The notes below the pieces were generated by a model. That model saw nothing but the letters and a program-made list of their open reading frames with translations, ran no database searches and was not told the origin of the DNA. Positions 33,605-47,013 of a stretch of DNA of 64,000 nt are shown one piece after another. The position numbers and the translations under genes were made by a program. The stretch comes from Diaporthe sp. PMI_573 (lineage: Eukaryota; Ascomycota; Sordariomycetes; Diaporthales; Diaporthaceae): positions 682,001 through 746,000 of the forward strand of contig JAJTUP010000034.1 of the NCBI GenBank assembly GCA_021399435.1, written 5' to 3'. The first letter of the stretch is position 1. Each line of letters opens with the position of its first letter.

Positions 33605-35205
33605 TGTTGTTATATATGTATAATATATAAAGTTGTTTCGTTCGAGGTCATGCAATCCAAAGACGAAGAGTAACAACACACAATAAATCCCTTGGCGCGG
33701 CACAGACGGGCTCAGCGAAGCGACTTGAGGAGAAGACTGAAGAACTCGACTCTGAACTGCATTTGCCGCAGAGGGGGGATACCACGTCTAAGACGGAGGG
33801 CCGGGGCAGAGTCGAGCGGTCGGCGTCAGCCGTTTTGGTAAATGGCTTAGCTCCTGGGCCACTAAAAAGCTTTTTCACCGAGAAGCATTCGAGGACCAAG
33901 CCGGGCAAGGGCAGGCAGGATCACGGAGATGGCGTCCTGCCAAGGAAGATGTTGTGCTACGATGCCGAGATGGTGCACGTATTGGAGGCGGATCTTGGTT
34001 TCCTAACTCCTGACTCGAAGGAGAAGCGAAGCGAGAGGGGAGAGGGAAGGCAGAAAACGGCGAGCAAGGTTGAGGCTGGCGATGGGCAGGCTGGGCAAAG
34101 TCTGGGCAAGAGGCGAGGATGGGAAAGATAAGACATGCGCTTGTACACTAGGCTGGGCTGCAGGAGAGAAGATCGTCCTGCTTGCACTGCACGCTGGGGG
34201 GTCTAGACTCGATCACAGTACCTCGGTGTTCCGCATGCCAATAACCTTCGCGGCCGCCCGGTATTTGCGCCACGGGCTGGCTTGGCTGGCTAAGCTTTGG
34301 AGAGAGCTGCTTGCGGGTTTCTGCCGAGTGCACGGAGCTTGATCTGCCTTAAGGCGCGCCTCCGCCTGGAGACTACTCATGTCCAAGATTCACAAGGCAG
34401 TGTTCTGCTTTGTTCGGTGGGAGCCGGTCTGTCTGTCGCGCCAGTGGCACGAGCTGCCATCGCCGGGCCGAGTGCGCTGGGGCCGTGGGGGGTGGGATGA
34501 ATCTCAGTGACCCCGCCTCTGCTGGGTGCTGTGGTACAGTCAAGCACTCGCCCAGGCCGACACTGATTGGTTAAATGTGGCCCCGACAACCTGGGGCGCC
34601 CCACCGTAGCACATCCCGGCCGCTTACTACGTTCTGTGGTACATGCACTACTGTGTACATTGCTGCTGCCCATCACCGCCACGATTGGTCTCGGACCGAT
34701 GGCCGAGGAGTGACTGTGCGTGGGGATGTCACTGACTTCGGTGGTTATGGATTTGAGCATCGTGGTATTTGGTGGTAGCACCCATCCCTACAGAAAACCC
34801 AGGTTGTCATGAGAGTAGTATCTACCCAATTTACACAACCCTCCTACTTCATACAATATATATGGCGCCAATAATACAAGCAGTTTTTTGCACCCCGTGG
34901 TATCTCTGCAGCTGGGTCGGGGTTCCAACCGCGCATCGCTTTCTCAATTCCAGTTCGTGTGCTCCATAAGTCATCAGCTCCAAGCAATGCCCGCCAGAAG
35001 CTACGATGCCGCCAGCCAGCCGTCCAAAATCAACGTCCAGAGGAAAGAGAGAAAGAATATTGGAAACAGCCCCCTCCCGCACCTGCCGCCCAAACAATTT
35101 TAAATTCAAGAACAGTCCCTCCCTTTGATGATGACAATCCCAAGCCAAGGCTCTCTCTCTTCAGTCTCCCACTGCCAGGCGAAGAATAAAAAGACCACTA
35201 AACAT
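33605..35205. other. Permease upstream region and 3' flank of the XlnR gene
   Basis: A 1.6-kb spacer between tandem minus-strand genes. It carries an AGATAA at 34126-34131. Open frames are under 135 codons with no domain, so no gene is supported. Confidence 0.55.
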
Positions 35206-38157
35206 TTATAACGCTAGACCCGTTCCGTCGCCGGTCCAGCGGTATAGTGATAGAAGCTCGCGGCGGCGGTGGTGCTGTTCCGCGAGATCCTCCGGTACGC
35301 GGCCACGAACTTGGGCCAGGGCACTACGCATGACCCTGCTAAAATTCCGCTGGCAACACACAAGACGTCAGCAATGAGCTCTTGGACAGCGGGGAATTTA
35401 AAGCAGGGTGAGACTGGTTCTTACCTGGTATTCTGTGTTGAGTGTCACCACCGAAGCCTCGTGAGCCCGGACGATGGTCTCACAGGCCCTGACGACACTT
35501 GGCGACGCCTCGCTCTGCAGCTTGTCGGCGATCAGCAGCAGCAGGAATGAGCCCTGCAGGAGATAAATGCCGAAGAAGAAGGGCATAAACTCCAGCCCTG
35601 GGTCGTACTCGAGTATGTGGCTGATGGCCTCGGCTGCAGAGACCGCGCGTCCCGTGGCAGTGATGAACCCTTGAGAGCTGATCCAGAGGTCGTTGTCGTC
35701 GAGCAGATTGATCGGATCCCATTTCCCTGTAAGGAGGATATGTAACACGTGCACCACATGCGTCCCGTACGCCATAACAATTCGCGTCTGGATCTCCGAC
35801 TCTGTCATCCTGCTGGCGCTCGTCAGCACACTGTGCACGGAGTGCACTGATGGTGTGCCGGCATCCGCAGGGCCAAGGCTGTCGTTGTGGCCCTCCTCTG
35901 CCTCGTCTGCTGTGCCCGAATTGTGCTGGCCAAGGCTCCGCTGGGCAAACTTTTTCAGGCTCTGTTCGTAGAGTTGCAGGTGCCGTTCGATCTCGAGCGC
36001 TTGCCCATCCCATTCCCGAGCCGACCTGAACCCGACCCCAAATCGCGGGTGGTTGCGTGCGTGGTTGAGGTCGACAATCTCACCCAAGATGGCCATTAGC
36101 GGGAGGAAGTAGCCATATATGCTATGTCCATTGCATTCGAACGAAGGGCCCCGGGCCCTTGATTGCGACTGCGACGCGGACGAGCCCGAGGCAAGCACGC
36201 TGGGATCCGTGAGCGGCGACGGTTGCGGCTGAAATTCTCCGTTCTGGAACGCGGTGTCGTCCATTGGCTGCAGAAGGCCATCACATTCGATGTCAAGCAA
36301 GAAAAGAGGCCGGTTGTAGCAGAGCGCAAGGTGGCGGTCGACGATGTAGACGAGCCACCAAATGCGTCGCCTTTCTTCTCGCTCCTCCTCCGTAATTAGA
36401 CCCGACACGTCCGCCTGATCCTCTGCCCCTTCGTTGTCGTGCTCGGGGGCACTCATTGACTGTGGGAGCTCGCGGCCTAGCCTCAGCTCACGGGCGAGCG
36501 ACCACGCGGCGTTCCACCACCGGAGACTGGCTCCCTTGTATTCGCTAGCAGAGACGACCGTTGCCAGGTGGATGTAGGTGACCACGTCATCAAGAGTTCC
36601 TGCCGCACCGAATGGACCAGTCTCACTGGTCAAGGCCTCCATACTAATCGTGCCAGGTAGTGCCACACCCAGCCCACCAAGAGCAGCACCGTCGATGGCA
36701 CCGGGGCTGGCAACAGGAGATGAGTCTCCCGATGGAGTATGGATGAGCGGCTTTAGCAGACTGACGGTCAGCTCCAATAGCCTCTGGCATATCCGCCCAC
36801 GTGCAGAGGGCACGCTGGTCAGGAAAGGGGCGTCACTCGTTTGGGCAGCGACCCAGAGCATGCTGGAAAGCAAAGCCGGCTGACACCTGCGAGGCTTCGA
36901 TGGATGCAGGAACGAGCGCTTCCGAAACACGAAGCCTAAGACGTACGGCGAGTGCGGGTGCATTTGTGCGGAGGACGAGCTCGAGAAGTACAGGTCGATC
37001 AGGTCGCACGCAAGCGGTAGAGGTATGATGGTCTCGATGTGGGGGATCAGAGGCTCCAAAACGGGATATCGAAGCTGGGAGCCATGGTAGCTGGGGGGAG
37101 GTACGTGAGTTTGGTATTGTTGCGGCGGAGATCCCATGTTCATCCACCCAGGCGATGGGCCGTCACCAGCCATAGGATAGGCACTGAGAGGGCTAGCCGT
37201 CATCCGAAAAGCAGCCGCGCCGGGCACGTATCCTGTTGGGTTCTGCGTCTGCAAGCCATATGGAATATTTGGGTATGCCGAGATACTGCCCTGGTTCGCT
37301 GCGTACGCAGGATGAGCTGTGGGATTCATCATGTGGACACCCATTGCCTGTCGGTCGTACGGGTGGTGGATATTGGCATAGCTGGTCGGGTCGAACGGCC
37401 CCTGGTCTTCGAGTTGGTCACGATCCATCACCCCTGGATGCCCGTTGATGTGGGACGATTGGCCTCCCAGATCTGGCTCGCTGTCTAAACTCCCTAGCCT
37501 TTCCTCTCTTCGGGAACCTTCGTCATCGTCCCCATCGCTCCCATTGTTGATATTATTCGCTATGGAATCCTCCGGTTTTGACGCTGTCTGTTCGTCTGGC
37601 TGATTGTTTTCCGCCCCTGACGCCGGAGATTTGCGACCACCATGGGAGGCTGCGTGGGCGGCAGCTTGCTGAGCGAGATCTTTGCGGGAGGCCTTGCCTC
37701 TCTTCTTTCTTTCCCTCTGGTATTCACAGCCGAGCCCAAATTCTGCACATGTCAACCCATCTTGCACCGGCTGTGTTAGACATGGGCAAGGGGAGCTCTT
37801 GAACTTACCTATGCAGTGGGCGCAAGGATGCTGGCCGTCGCATTTGGTTCGAAGCTGGTTGCACTGGTCGCAGGCGCGAGATATCCTCCGTCGTATGGGG
37901 CCACTGGCGCTTGCTGATCTTCCCCCAGGCCCATAAGGGTGCTGCCTGTGTTTCCCCTGGGGACCGGCGCGGACCAGGTGTTGGTTTTGTGCCCCTACAT
38001 GTTGCTGTAGGTGCTGAAGGGCGTAGTGCGATCCTTGAGACAGCCCATCTAGCCCAGATGGGTGTATGTGGCCCTGGGGAATGTGGCCGTTGGACAGAAG
38101 AGTTGAGGAAGGTAGAGAGTGGTATGGCGAAAACCGGTGAAGAGGATTGGACAACAT
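35206..38157 (-). CDS. xlnR: XlnR/XYR1-type (hemi)cellulase transcriptional activator
   Basis: Three exons: 38157-37809, 37742-35425 and 35349-35206, giving 936 residues, close to about 940 in Trichoderma XYR1. The protein is a nuclear Zn2Cys6 activator of xylanase, cellulase and pentose-catabolic genes. It starts MLSNPL, as known orthologues do; an earlier in-frame GTG at 38193 is unlikely. The zinc cluster at Cys96-Cys122 ([33 protein letters not shown]) is near-identical to the family, followed by [14 protein letters not shown]. The middle domain has [47 protein letters not shown] and [12 protein letters not shown]. The last exon encodes [20 protein letters not shown] and ends [13 protein letters not shown]. 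The AVSAAEAIS segment, near the position where Trichoderma gain-of-function alleles map, is retained. The first intron (37743-37808) is 66 bp, has no in-frame stop and lies between the fifth and sixth zinc-cluster cysteines. Confidence 0.96.
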
Positions 38158-39843
38158 CCTGAGGCTTTCTTTGAACTCTTTTCGCGTCGACACTGATGTG
38201 AGAAGGTGCTCAAGATGAGAAAATCGAGTTGGAGATGTCTACAGCAAGAAAATGAACCATCTGCGAGGCCTTGATCGAGACCCCGCGATTCTAGGAGTGT
38301 TGAGTGCCGGTCAGAATCGAAGCCACGTCTGCAAGTCAACAGGTCCAGAGGAGCCTTTGCCAGTGAGGCCAAGATAGTAGTCTCCAGTATATCAATACGA
38401 GAAGGCGGCACCCTGTAGAAGGAGGCGCGTCAGCGGCACATATGCAAGTCTCAACAACGGAACGAGGAGCATACAGCCAGCTTGTCTGGGGGTAGATGCT
38501 GGTGCGGGAAGAGTGTGACTGGGCTGATGGGTGGGTACCAGTACTGCCGAAGACGATGTCCAGAGACTGAAGAGCCAAGCAAGCAGCCACTAATTCCGGA
38601 TGGAGAGAGCCGGAATGTCAAGGGGAGGTAAGGGCCGCGGCCCAGATGACAGGGGGCAGGTGGAACAGGCTGCTGGATCTAGAGAGAAGAGGGAGTACTA
38701 TAAGAGGCGAATCTATACTTACCGAAGGTTTCCAGGTGGAAGCCGAGGATCACGTTGGTGTACCAGAGTTTGGGCGAGGTGGCATGAGGTGTCAGTGACA
38801 CAGACTCGGAATCTTGGTCACCTACTGCCACAGGTTTCGTCTTCGATAGGTATTTTATATAGTCATTCCCGTGATGCTGTCGAGTCTCCGAGTCTCCTAG
38901 CACCGCAGGCTGGGGCCACGAAGCCAGTGATTACCAGCTGAAGGCTCAGAGGACCCGTGAACAGAGACTTGGCAGCGTGCTCGAACAGGCCAGGGGCAAA
39001 GACCCGAGAATTGGTCCTTAAGAAGCAGCGAGTTGGTCTCGATTCTGGCACCTCGGGACAAGACCCGTAGCAACAACTTGGAGCTCGTCGTGTACACACC
39101 GCCGTACAGCTCTCGAGAAGTCGAGCAGAGTCCTCTGCGCACGAACATAAGCGACCCAAACTAATGGTGCCCCGGCTGACCTGACCGGTGTCGGATTTGC
39201 CAGGATATTGACGAAGCAATCTATGGCATGCGGGACGACGGAAGGGCAACTATGCATTGAGACCAGGAAAGATTGGCGTTACGGCGACGGGGTGTGGGCT
39301 GTGGGCTGTTCACGGGGTAGCTGGCATATCGAAGAGAGGAAATGTGAAGCAGAGTAGGTAAATAAGCCATGTCAGAGGCGCGTGAAAGGAATTATGAGTG
39401 GCCCGCAGGGTGCGCACAGTATGGTTCGCCGCCTTGGGGAAGCCAGCGATCTAAGCTGGATGGAAGATAGTACGGACCAAGGAGGACCACAAGCGCCGCG
39501 TACAGTACAAGCAGGCATATGTGGGCAGAATTTCCTCGGGCCAAAAGCGAAGCAGAAGTCGAGCAGGGATATGTTGGATGGGGGGGCGGTGGGTGTGGAC
39601 TGGGAAGAGACGGGTACCTGGGGTAGATCAAGCCCAGGACTACCTGGGCTGATCTCCTTACGACTTTCCCTCTACGGGCAACGGGCCTGGAGGAGGGGGC
39701 AGAAGTTGCTGCTCACGAGATGGTCCACGCCTACGTACAGCATGCGCCGGTCAAGCGAGCCTTGCATGCACAGAGCTGTGTGAAGGTCCTGCTGCATGGT
39801 GGAAACACCGCAGGTCTCGCCTATTCCATTCTGATCTGTGCCG

Positions 39844-39872
39844 CCCTGCCCTGCCCTGCCCTGCCCTGCCCT
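39844..39872. repeat. CCCTG pentanucleotide repeat
   Basis: Five to six perfect tandem CCCTG units. Confidence 0.9.
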
Positions 39873-40302
39873 ATTGTGCTGTGATGGTCAGCGTCGTGCT
39901 GTCCTGCGCCAACGGGTGAACAAGGGCTCGAACCGGGGGCTGGAAGACGGGACGAGGAACCTGACAGCGATTGGAAGGCCGGGGTCTGGCGGATCTGGGG
40001 TGCCTAGACTGACAGTGTCCAGTCTGCCTGTCTGCCAGGCCCTGCCAGCACCAAAGGAGACAAGGTTTTGTGCAGGTCGAGTCCGGAGTGGAGCGATGCT
40101 GCAGGTGCTCGAGTCCTGTGTTGAGATGCGGCAGACTGCACGAATTAGGCGTAGCTGTCCGTAGATACGGTATGCTGTGTACTGTTCCTGTAGTGTGCAT
40201 ACAGCAGCGGTACGCAGTAGTGGCCAGCAAGTTGCCGATACTTTGGGTGTACCAGCCACACACGCGCTGCATAGTGGACAGCCGATGTCGACGCCCCGTA
40301 GC

Positions 40303-40336
40303 CAGGCGACCTGACAGGCGACCTGACAGGCGACTC
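40303..40336. repeat. 11-bp GCGACCTGACA tandem repeat
   Basis: Three near-perfect copies of an 11-bp unit, the last one diverging. Confidence 0.75.
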
Positions 40337-43300
40337 CAGACGTCGGCCTCATCAACGCGCAGTCTGTTCGCCAACGGCTGCAAGGTTGCCGGGGCATTGC
40401 ATAAGAACCCTAGTTTTGGGACGAACGGGACTTGTCGGCCCCATCATCCTTCATCACTCATGCCTCGTCAGAAATGCTGGACTGCATGGTCGTTCAAAAC
40501 AACCATGATGTGATGGCAGCAGACACAAACAATGCATTGTTGCTGTTCTCCTCGGCCAGTCGCTGTGCTGCGTGTCGCTTGGCACAGCCCATCGCATGTG
40601 AGGAGAAAAAGGAGGGTGGAGGCCAGAGGAAGGAGGGTGGACCACGATGCTACTCAGGGATCTCCACAAAATAGGGCCGGGTGACACACCCTGCCCTGCC
40701 TTCTCCTCCTCCTCCCTCTTCCCTGGCCTGGCTGGCTGGCTGGATGGCTCCGGCGGGGTACTGCATGCAAGCTCCCAGGCACTCAGGCACTGGGGTGCTT
40801 CGGTACCTCGGTACCTCCCCAGGTCCTGTGTAGCCCAGACGCTCAAATCTGACTCCGCGGACCATCTGAGCAACTGGCCACTCACTGTCGACCCGCTTGG
40901 CCTCGGTACCACTCTGCCCGACCCCGTTGTTGACGGAAACCTTGCATGAACCTACCCATGTCGGCGTCTTGGCAGAACCAGACTCCTGGCGCATCTTCAT
41001 TGAGGCATTCAGCAGCCAGGCAATCTCAGGCCTAGCCTGGTCCCTCCCCGTCTGTCCGCCTTTCCGTCTGCGCGCCTGCCGGTTGACGAAATGCCTCCGT
41101 CTCTACGACTTGTCCCAGGAAAGATGCGCGCGCCTCCCTGACTTTGCCTTCGCCCAGACATACGGGTCGTCGATTCTTCTGAGGTCCGGCCTGGTCTAGC
41201 AGATGAAGCCTCGCGTGCGCTGGGGCCACGTAACCAGATCCCAGAAACACAGGTGCCTCTTGGAGCTCGACCCCAGCACTCACAACGGCAACCTCGCGCC
41301 TGCTACAGTCGGGGGAAGTGAGCAGCGCTGTCGTCGACAGCAAGCTCTCTGCCTCTATACCAGGCATTACCACAGCTGTCGAGTCTGCTCTCAGCCGCAT
41401 CATGGTTTCAGTGCTAGACTATGTGCCTTCTTCTAGAACGCTGGGCTTTCGCACACCCATCCTTGTTCCGGCGGGTTTTGACGCCGAGCGGTGGCTTCTT
41501 GGTTCTGGTGGAGCACTGGCTTTTGTCTAGTGACGTTCCCGCAGAAAACGCCATTCTTTCTTGAGCAGTTCTCGCGAGCCCAACAACCGCCATCCAATGA
41601 ACTAAGTTGTTAGGGCTGGAAACGCCGCTAGCTAAGCATTTGGACGGCCTCACCATTCAACGCAGTCGCAGGTCTTGGGCTCACGTTACAGCTCCCATCT
41701 TTGGCCCTCAGATGTTTGCTCAAACCCGAAAAAAGTGCCCACGCGTCCCGCAGCAGTCAGGACTGGCGATCTGACGACAGTCAATCAGCCTCTGAGACCT
41801 TGAGCATGGGCAGCCCTGACCCAGCGGCGCGGACGCAGGGCAACGCCACAGTCGCAGACATTCAGGCCCATGTCCATGAGAGATCTACGGTCCGATGGCC
41901 ATGGCATCGGACATCATTCAGATCGGACGAACAAGCTGTCAGAGCAAGCAGCAGCGACCTCCTTCAAGCCCGACGAGAGAGGAACTGCTCGGCCTTTATG
42001 GCAGTGGCAGCAGCGATGATAATGCCGTATTGGGGCTGTTGTTGAGCAAGAAATTGGGGCAATGGCTGCATGCAACCTTGAGCCTCAGGCACAACGGCGT
42101 TAATGGCGTTCCTGACAGGCTGGCCTACAAGCGCTTGAGCCGATACACGCACGCGCTGCGTGTCAGTGGCGGCTTCCGGGCATGTGGTGGATGCCACTTT
42201 AAATTTGGCCGAGTCGAGTTCCTGCTGCAACCAAGTGCAAAAGGCCATGTGAGGGGTGCTGGGCTTGCATAATTGCTCGGTGATGTTCGAGAGCCTTCCT
42301 GCTATATTGGAACTTCGGCCTCGCTCTCGGGCTCACTTGTATCGGGTCACGGCCTGAGCCAGGACAGGGGAGGCGGTTCAGGCCCTACGCTGCCTCTGTC
42401 TGATCTGCCGTGGCACTGCAAGATACCGCAGGTCAAGCCTTGCTCCCGCTGTCCCTCGAATGAACGGCGCCTTGCTGTACAGAAGCCCACAGCACCGCTA
42501 CACCTTCACCGTCTACCCTGCCAAGCATTTCCTGCTGAGCGTGGCGCTTGACGCTAGGCAAAACAGGGAACTTCTATACATCACTCATCGCCTTGGTGCT
42601 GCCCACCTGCGCCTTTTCTCGCTGTGACACTGCTACAAGTCCAATCCGTTCGTCCGGAGAGGGTTCGAGGCTATCAACCGGAGGATCTAGCGCTCTCCCT
42701 GCCTCCTTTTCCCATCGCCACCAGCTTCGGCATTGAGAAGCTCAAGGGTCTTTTCGAATGACGTTACGAGAGGATTCACTGTTTTACTCTTCAAGAGTTC
42801 CACACCTCGGGTTTCTTTCGATCACTGAGCTTCAACCAAGGTGACCAGGCACGGCAAGGCGTACAGTGCCGGAGAGATCCTGGTCGGATGTGGCTGATCT
42901 GCACGCTTCCCGTGGATCCGGCCGAGTCACTCTCTCAGGATGAAAGATTAGCGTGGATGCTGAGTCCTCTGCTTTGCAGTAGCTTCTTCAAAACTGCAGG
43001 AGCGCCGCACTGCTGTCCAGCAATACCTCCAAGTCCGGTGGTCCGCCGCACCTCGTGCTACACATGCTCCTTGTTTTTGGACCACATCGATACGAGTAGG
43101 TGCACACCATCACTATCGGCGGGCTTGAAGATTGCAGATATTGCCCCAGATCGGACCCCAGTGATCGAGGCCAAAAAGCTCCGGTCAATATAAAACGGAT
43201 TGCGGGGCACGGCACGCCACGAGGGTTGTTGCACACGTTTGGGCAGCGATCGTAGATTATGACGATTGTACGGCGGTAGATCACTAGTTTTTAACGTTGG

Positions 43301-46300
43301 CTGGCATGGTCTGTCTGGGGTACCACCAGGCATGTGCTGTGCGTAATGCCAGCTGCCAGACTGCTTGATGCCATCACCAACATAACTTTACATGCAACGA
43401 TTACGGACGATCGTCCCTCGTCATGTTGTGGCAGTCACTTGCCACAGGCCCACGGAAGCACATCGCGTCATGAGATGCCTCGGACTCCTGCGTGGTAGAG
43501 CTCAAATGCCAGGTGCTTGGACATCGAGGTTGCAGACGGGTGCCCACCGTATTGGTCGCTGTGCTGCACAGTCCGGGCACCGGGCCGAGACTGCGACGGA
43601 CCAACCCTGAACCGTGGAACACCACTCTGTGATCGACGTCCCCCATGCAAGGCCAAGGCCAGCTGCCGCAGAAGGACCCTGACGACGCCGTACATGATCC
43701 CCAGATTGCTCTGCATCCACATCACGCCCCAATGCGGCCAGTTCACAAATGGAGTCTTCCCTTGCTAGCCGTGGACACCTGAGAACTAATAACATGGAAG
43801 CTGTATCTCCAGAGTGGCTGAACTCTCCGGCAGTCGCCACGGCACTGGCATCCCTTCTGCCGTGCTCGACACGTGGCTGAGCCTAGATGTGACAATATAG
43901 CTCAAACTAGGCCATTCCCATAGGTGAGCTCCGCGTCCCACGGAAGCAAATTTGAGGCTTCTTGCTGCGAAGCACGGCGCTACACATTTTGATTTTATTA
44001 ATTACAGTTAGTGGGCCTGGACAGCCCTGCGATATACCCAATTTAGCTGCAGAGACCACCTGTCTCAAGGATAGAGCCTGGCTGCAAGCCGCCGTTCTAA
44101 TTGGATCACAGCACCAACAGACCGCCAGCAAGTTCAAGGAAAACGAAGTTTACTTTCAGTCAGCACCCCAAAGTTTGGGTCTCGATATTGAAAATGCGGC
44201 ACGTCGCGCCCTGCAGCGTCAGACTCAGCTCACAATCCTACCCAAAGAAACCTGACCTTCACTAGTTGTTGACGTGACCAAAAGCCTCGCGGTCACTAAA
44301 ACTGGTTGACACTCACCAAGCGGCCCGTTCTTCCCTTCATCGGTAGTCAATCTTGGTCGAAATCTGGGGAAGGTGGATCTTGATTCGGGAGCCTGCCCGG
44401 GAGCCTGCCAACGATTTCGGCCGGATATTCCGTCGTATAACCGAACACAAACTGGCACCTGCCCTGACACCTGCTCGCCATACGTCCTGAGCCTTAGCAA
44501 CCCGTCCAGATGGTCGAGATCTCTCACTCACGATGGCCCCTCGAGGGGTTGTCAGTGCTAGGCGAGAGATCTGACATCGGCACTGCGCTGCACTTTATCT
44601 AGAGTCACCTCCGTAAATCAACTGCCAGGCGGCGCGCTGGCCCCTTTCGGCCCTCGCCTCCGCTTGGTGTTACACCGCCTGGCTCCCGCTCGCCCCGACA
44701 AGCAAAGCGGAACTTTTCAGAGAAGCAAGCCTTCCCCAGCCCCTTCTCAGCGGGAGGAGCGCGTGGCTGGGCCATACATTCTTTGGCTCTGGACCCAAAT
44801 ACGGCAATGAAGACAAGCAGATCCGCCCGGGAGACAAGGTCTTCCGTGTCAGGGGTCTCCAGCCAATTCGACCCGATCTGAACAGACTCTACCGAAATTG
44901 GTCATGCCTCATCTGCTCACGAGAAGGGCGCGGGAGCCAATGTGAAGGGCATATCTGAACGTCCAGGGTGACGTACTCTCCTGGCTGCTGCCTCTAGTGT
45001 CAGATGTCGGATTCATCGCCGCCGCTAACCCTGCATCGTGCTTGACTGCAACCGCAGATTATCGTGGTCAGTCAACCACCTAGACGACGATACATCGCTC
45101 GTTCACGGCTGCGAAGCAAGTGCATACTTCAATATGTCACACGGCCTTTGACGTTAAGTGACGTCTAACTAAGGGTCCCTCGGTCATTTAAGTGTCTCCT
45201 GGAAGTGTCCAGAGCGGCGGGTGGAAGTCCTAGAGCGGATGTGAGGACATCCAGAGGGTGCTGAATATGTGCGTTTCCTGCCACTTTTGGACATCCCATC
45301 CGCACAGCTATTGCGCTTGCATAGGTTGAATGCACGTCGATATGGAGATGTCTTTACCCGGACCTGACTAGTAATGGCAATGCTACTGTTTCAAGGAAAC
45401 ATCACAGTGGTGGCTTGCCACTTCCTTCTGTGCGGATACAGCAAGCGCTGACGTACGGAGCGAGGCGTGCTCGCTTATTCTCGACATAGCTCAACTTTTA
45501 AGGTTTCTGTTATGCCAAGTGCCGAACGCAACTGTACTCGGAAGGGCGGAGCAGCACTTTGAGTGGGACTCGGATCCGATCAAGAAGCCAGCATGATTGT
45601 GCGAGTCCATAGAATGCGGTTAGACTGGAGGATATCGTCTTACATACCCCAGGGAAGAGACACACTCTGACGCAGATGCTATACGACAGGGTCCTTTTTT
45701 CACAAGTCTGCAGTTGCCGGATTTGTCATCGGCTAGTGTCGGTCTGTCGTTGTCATTCCTGCCTCACATCTTCAAGCATCATAGCGGATCGCCTCAGTGG
45801 CCTTGGATGTCGTGCGATAGTAAGTAGGCATTACCTTTACGCTGGTACAGCTGATGAAGCTGATCAGAAGGTAGTGGATCAGTGTAGGTGTCTCTCCTTG
45901 TATCTTCTGGTGACGCTGATTACGATCCAGATGAAGTTCAGCTGATTGATTGATGAGCTATTAGGAGAGCACATTAGGCGTGATGAGCCTATTGAAATAT
46001 TGGAGAAAATGAATGGAAATCCCTCACACTTTCCCGGGAGGTGAAGCCGTGTTGTGTGCCCGCGAAACTGGTGGCTGAAATAGTATTCCACCTCGATCGA
46101 GGCGATGCTGTAGCTTTGGAAAGTCCGAGACATGGATGCTGGGTGGTCTTGATGAATGATCTCATAGCGGAATGGAATAACTCCACGATTAGATATCTCG
46201 CAAAGACGTGGAAGAGTATTGTGAAGCTGACTCGTGTTGTATCGGATTGCGGATGACATTATCTGTGGCGGTACGGTGAAGACGTCAGGTCTTGCAGATG

Positions 46301-46980
46301 TTGCTCTGTGAAGGCTTAGCGCAAACGTCTGCAGAAACCGGTTCTGAATCGTGGATCTTGATCGGGCAGTCCAGCCACGACAAAGAAAAGTCTCCATAGC
46401 TGAGTTCTGGATTTGGCCGAAAGCATATCGACTAATTCAAAGTTAACTTCGTTCTTGAAGCAGGAACGAGAGCATCTGCGTGTGTGGTTGGGAATAATGC
46501 AAGATATGGTTGACTTAAGATAGAGTTACCAAGATACGGTGTTAGTGAGATACGCTTAGAAGATATGGTTCAAAAACTCAATCCAGGAGAACACCACGAT
46601 GCGAAGTCCGGATGGTTCAGTCCACGAAGCCATAGTCAAATAACACTTTATTTATAGTCGTGCTGTCCGACCTTCTGCTTCACCTGTATTACATTGCCAA
46701 ACGCCAAATGGGCATTTACAGTGCTTTTATGTTACCATGAAAATAGTGTCTCGAGCTGATCAAGTCTTGTACACTGATATGTGTTTACCTGCTTGACTCA
46801 CCCGAAAGTCTATCAAATATGATCAAAGGTGCGCAACAGCCGACCACTAGTCAGGACTCATCCGCTTTCAGGTGTGGTTATTCGATGCCAGACGCCAAAA
46901 TCTATGTGTAGTGTCGACCCCAGGCACCGCATTCTACCGTCCTCTAAAGGCCTATGTCAAGTCTAGGGACATTGTCAAGG

Positions 46981-47013
46981 AACTGCATCCGGACTGCATC
47001 CGGACTGCATCGA
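46981..47013. repeat. 11-bp ACTGCATCCGG tandem repeat
   Basis: Three copies, the third degenerate, in the AT-richer part of the gap. Confidence 0.8.

Noticed and set aside
39838..40340. Short direct repeats considered as a CRISPR-like array
   Set aside because: Units of 5-11 bp are contiguous without spacers, so they are simple tandem repeats in a eukaryotic genome.
41318..42272. Run of plus-strand frames that might be a decayed regulator
   Set aside because: Frames are interrupted by stops and show no zinc cluster or other family signature that I can defend.
43962..44255. Possible small secreted protein, 97 codons
   Set aside because: The hydrophobic N-terminus depends on a TTG start and no in-frame ATG gives a signal peptide.
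46041..46256. Possible F-box start (KLVAEIVFHLDRGDAV) in a 71-codon plus-strand frame
   Set aside because: Only one helix-like segment resembles an F-box; the rest does not, and there is no downstream repeat domain.
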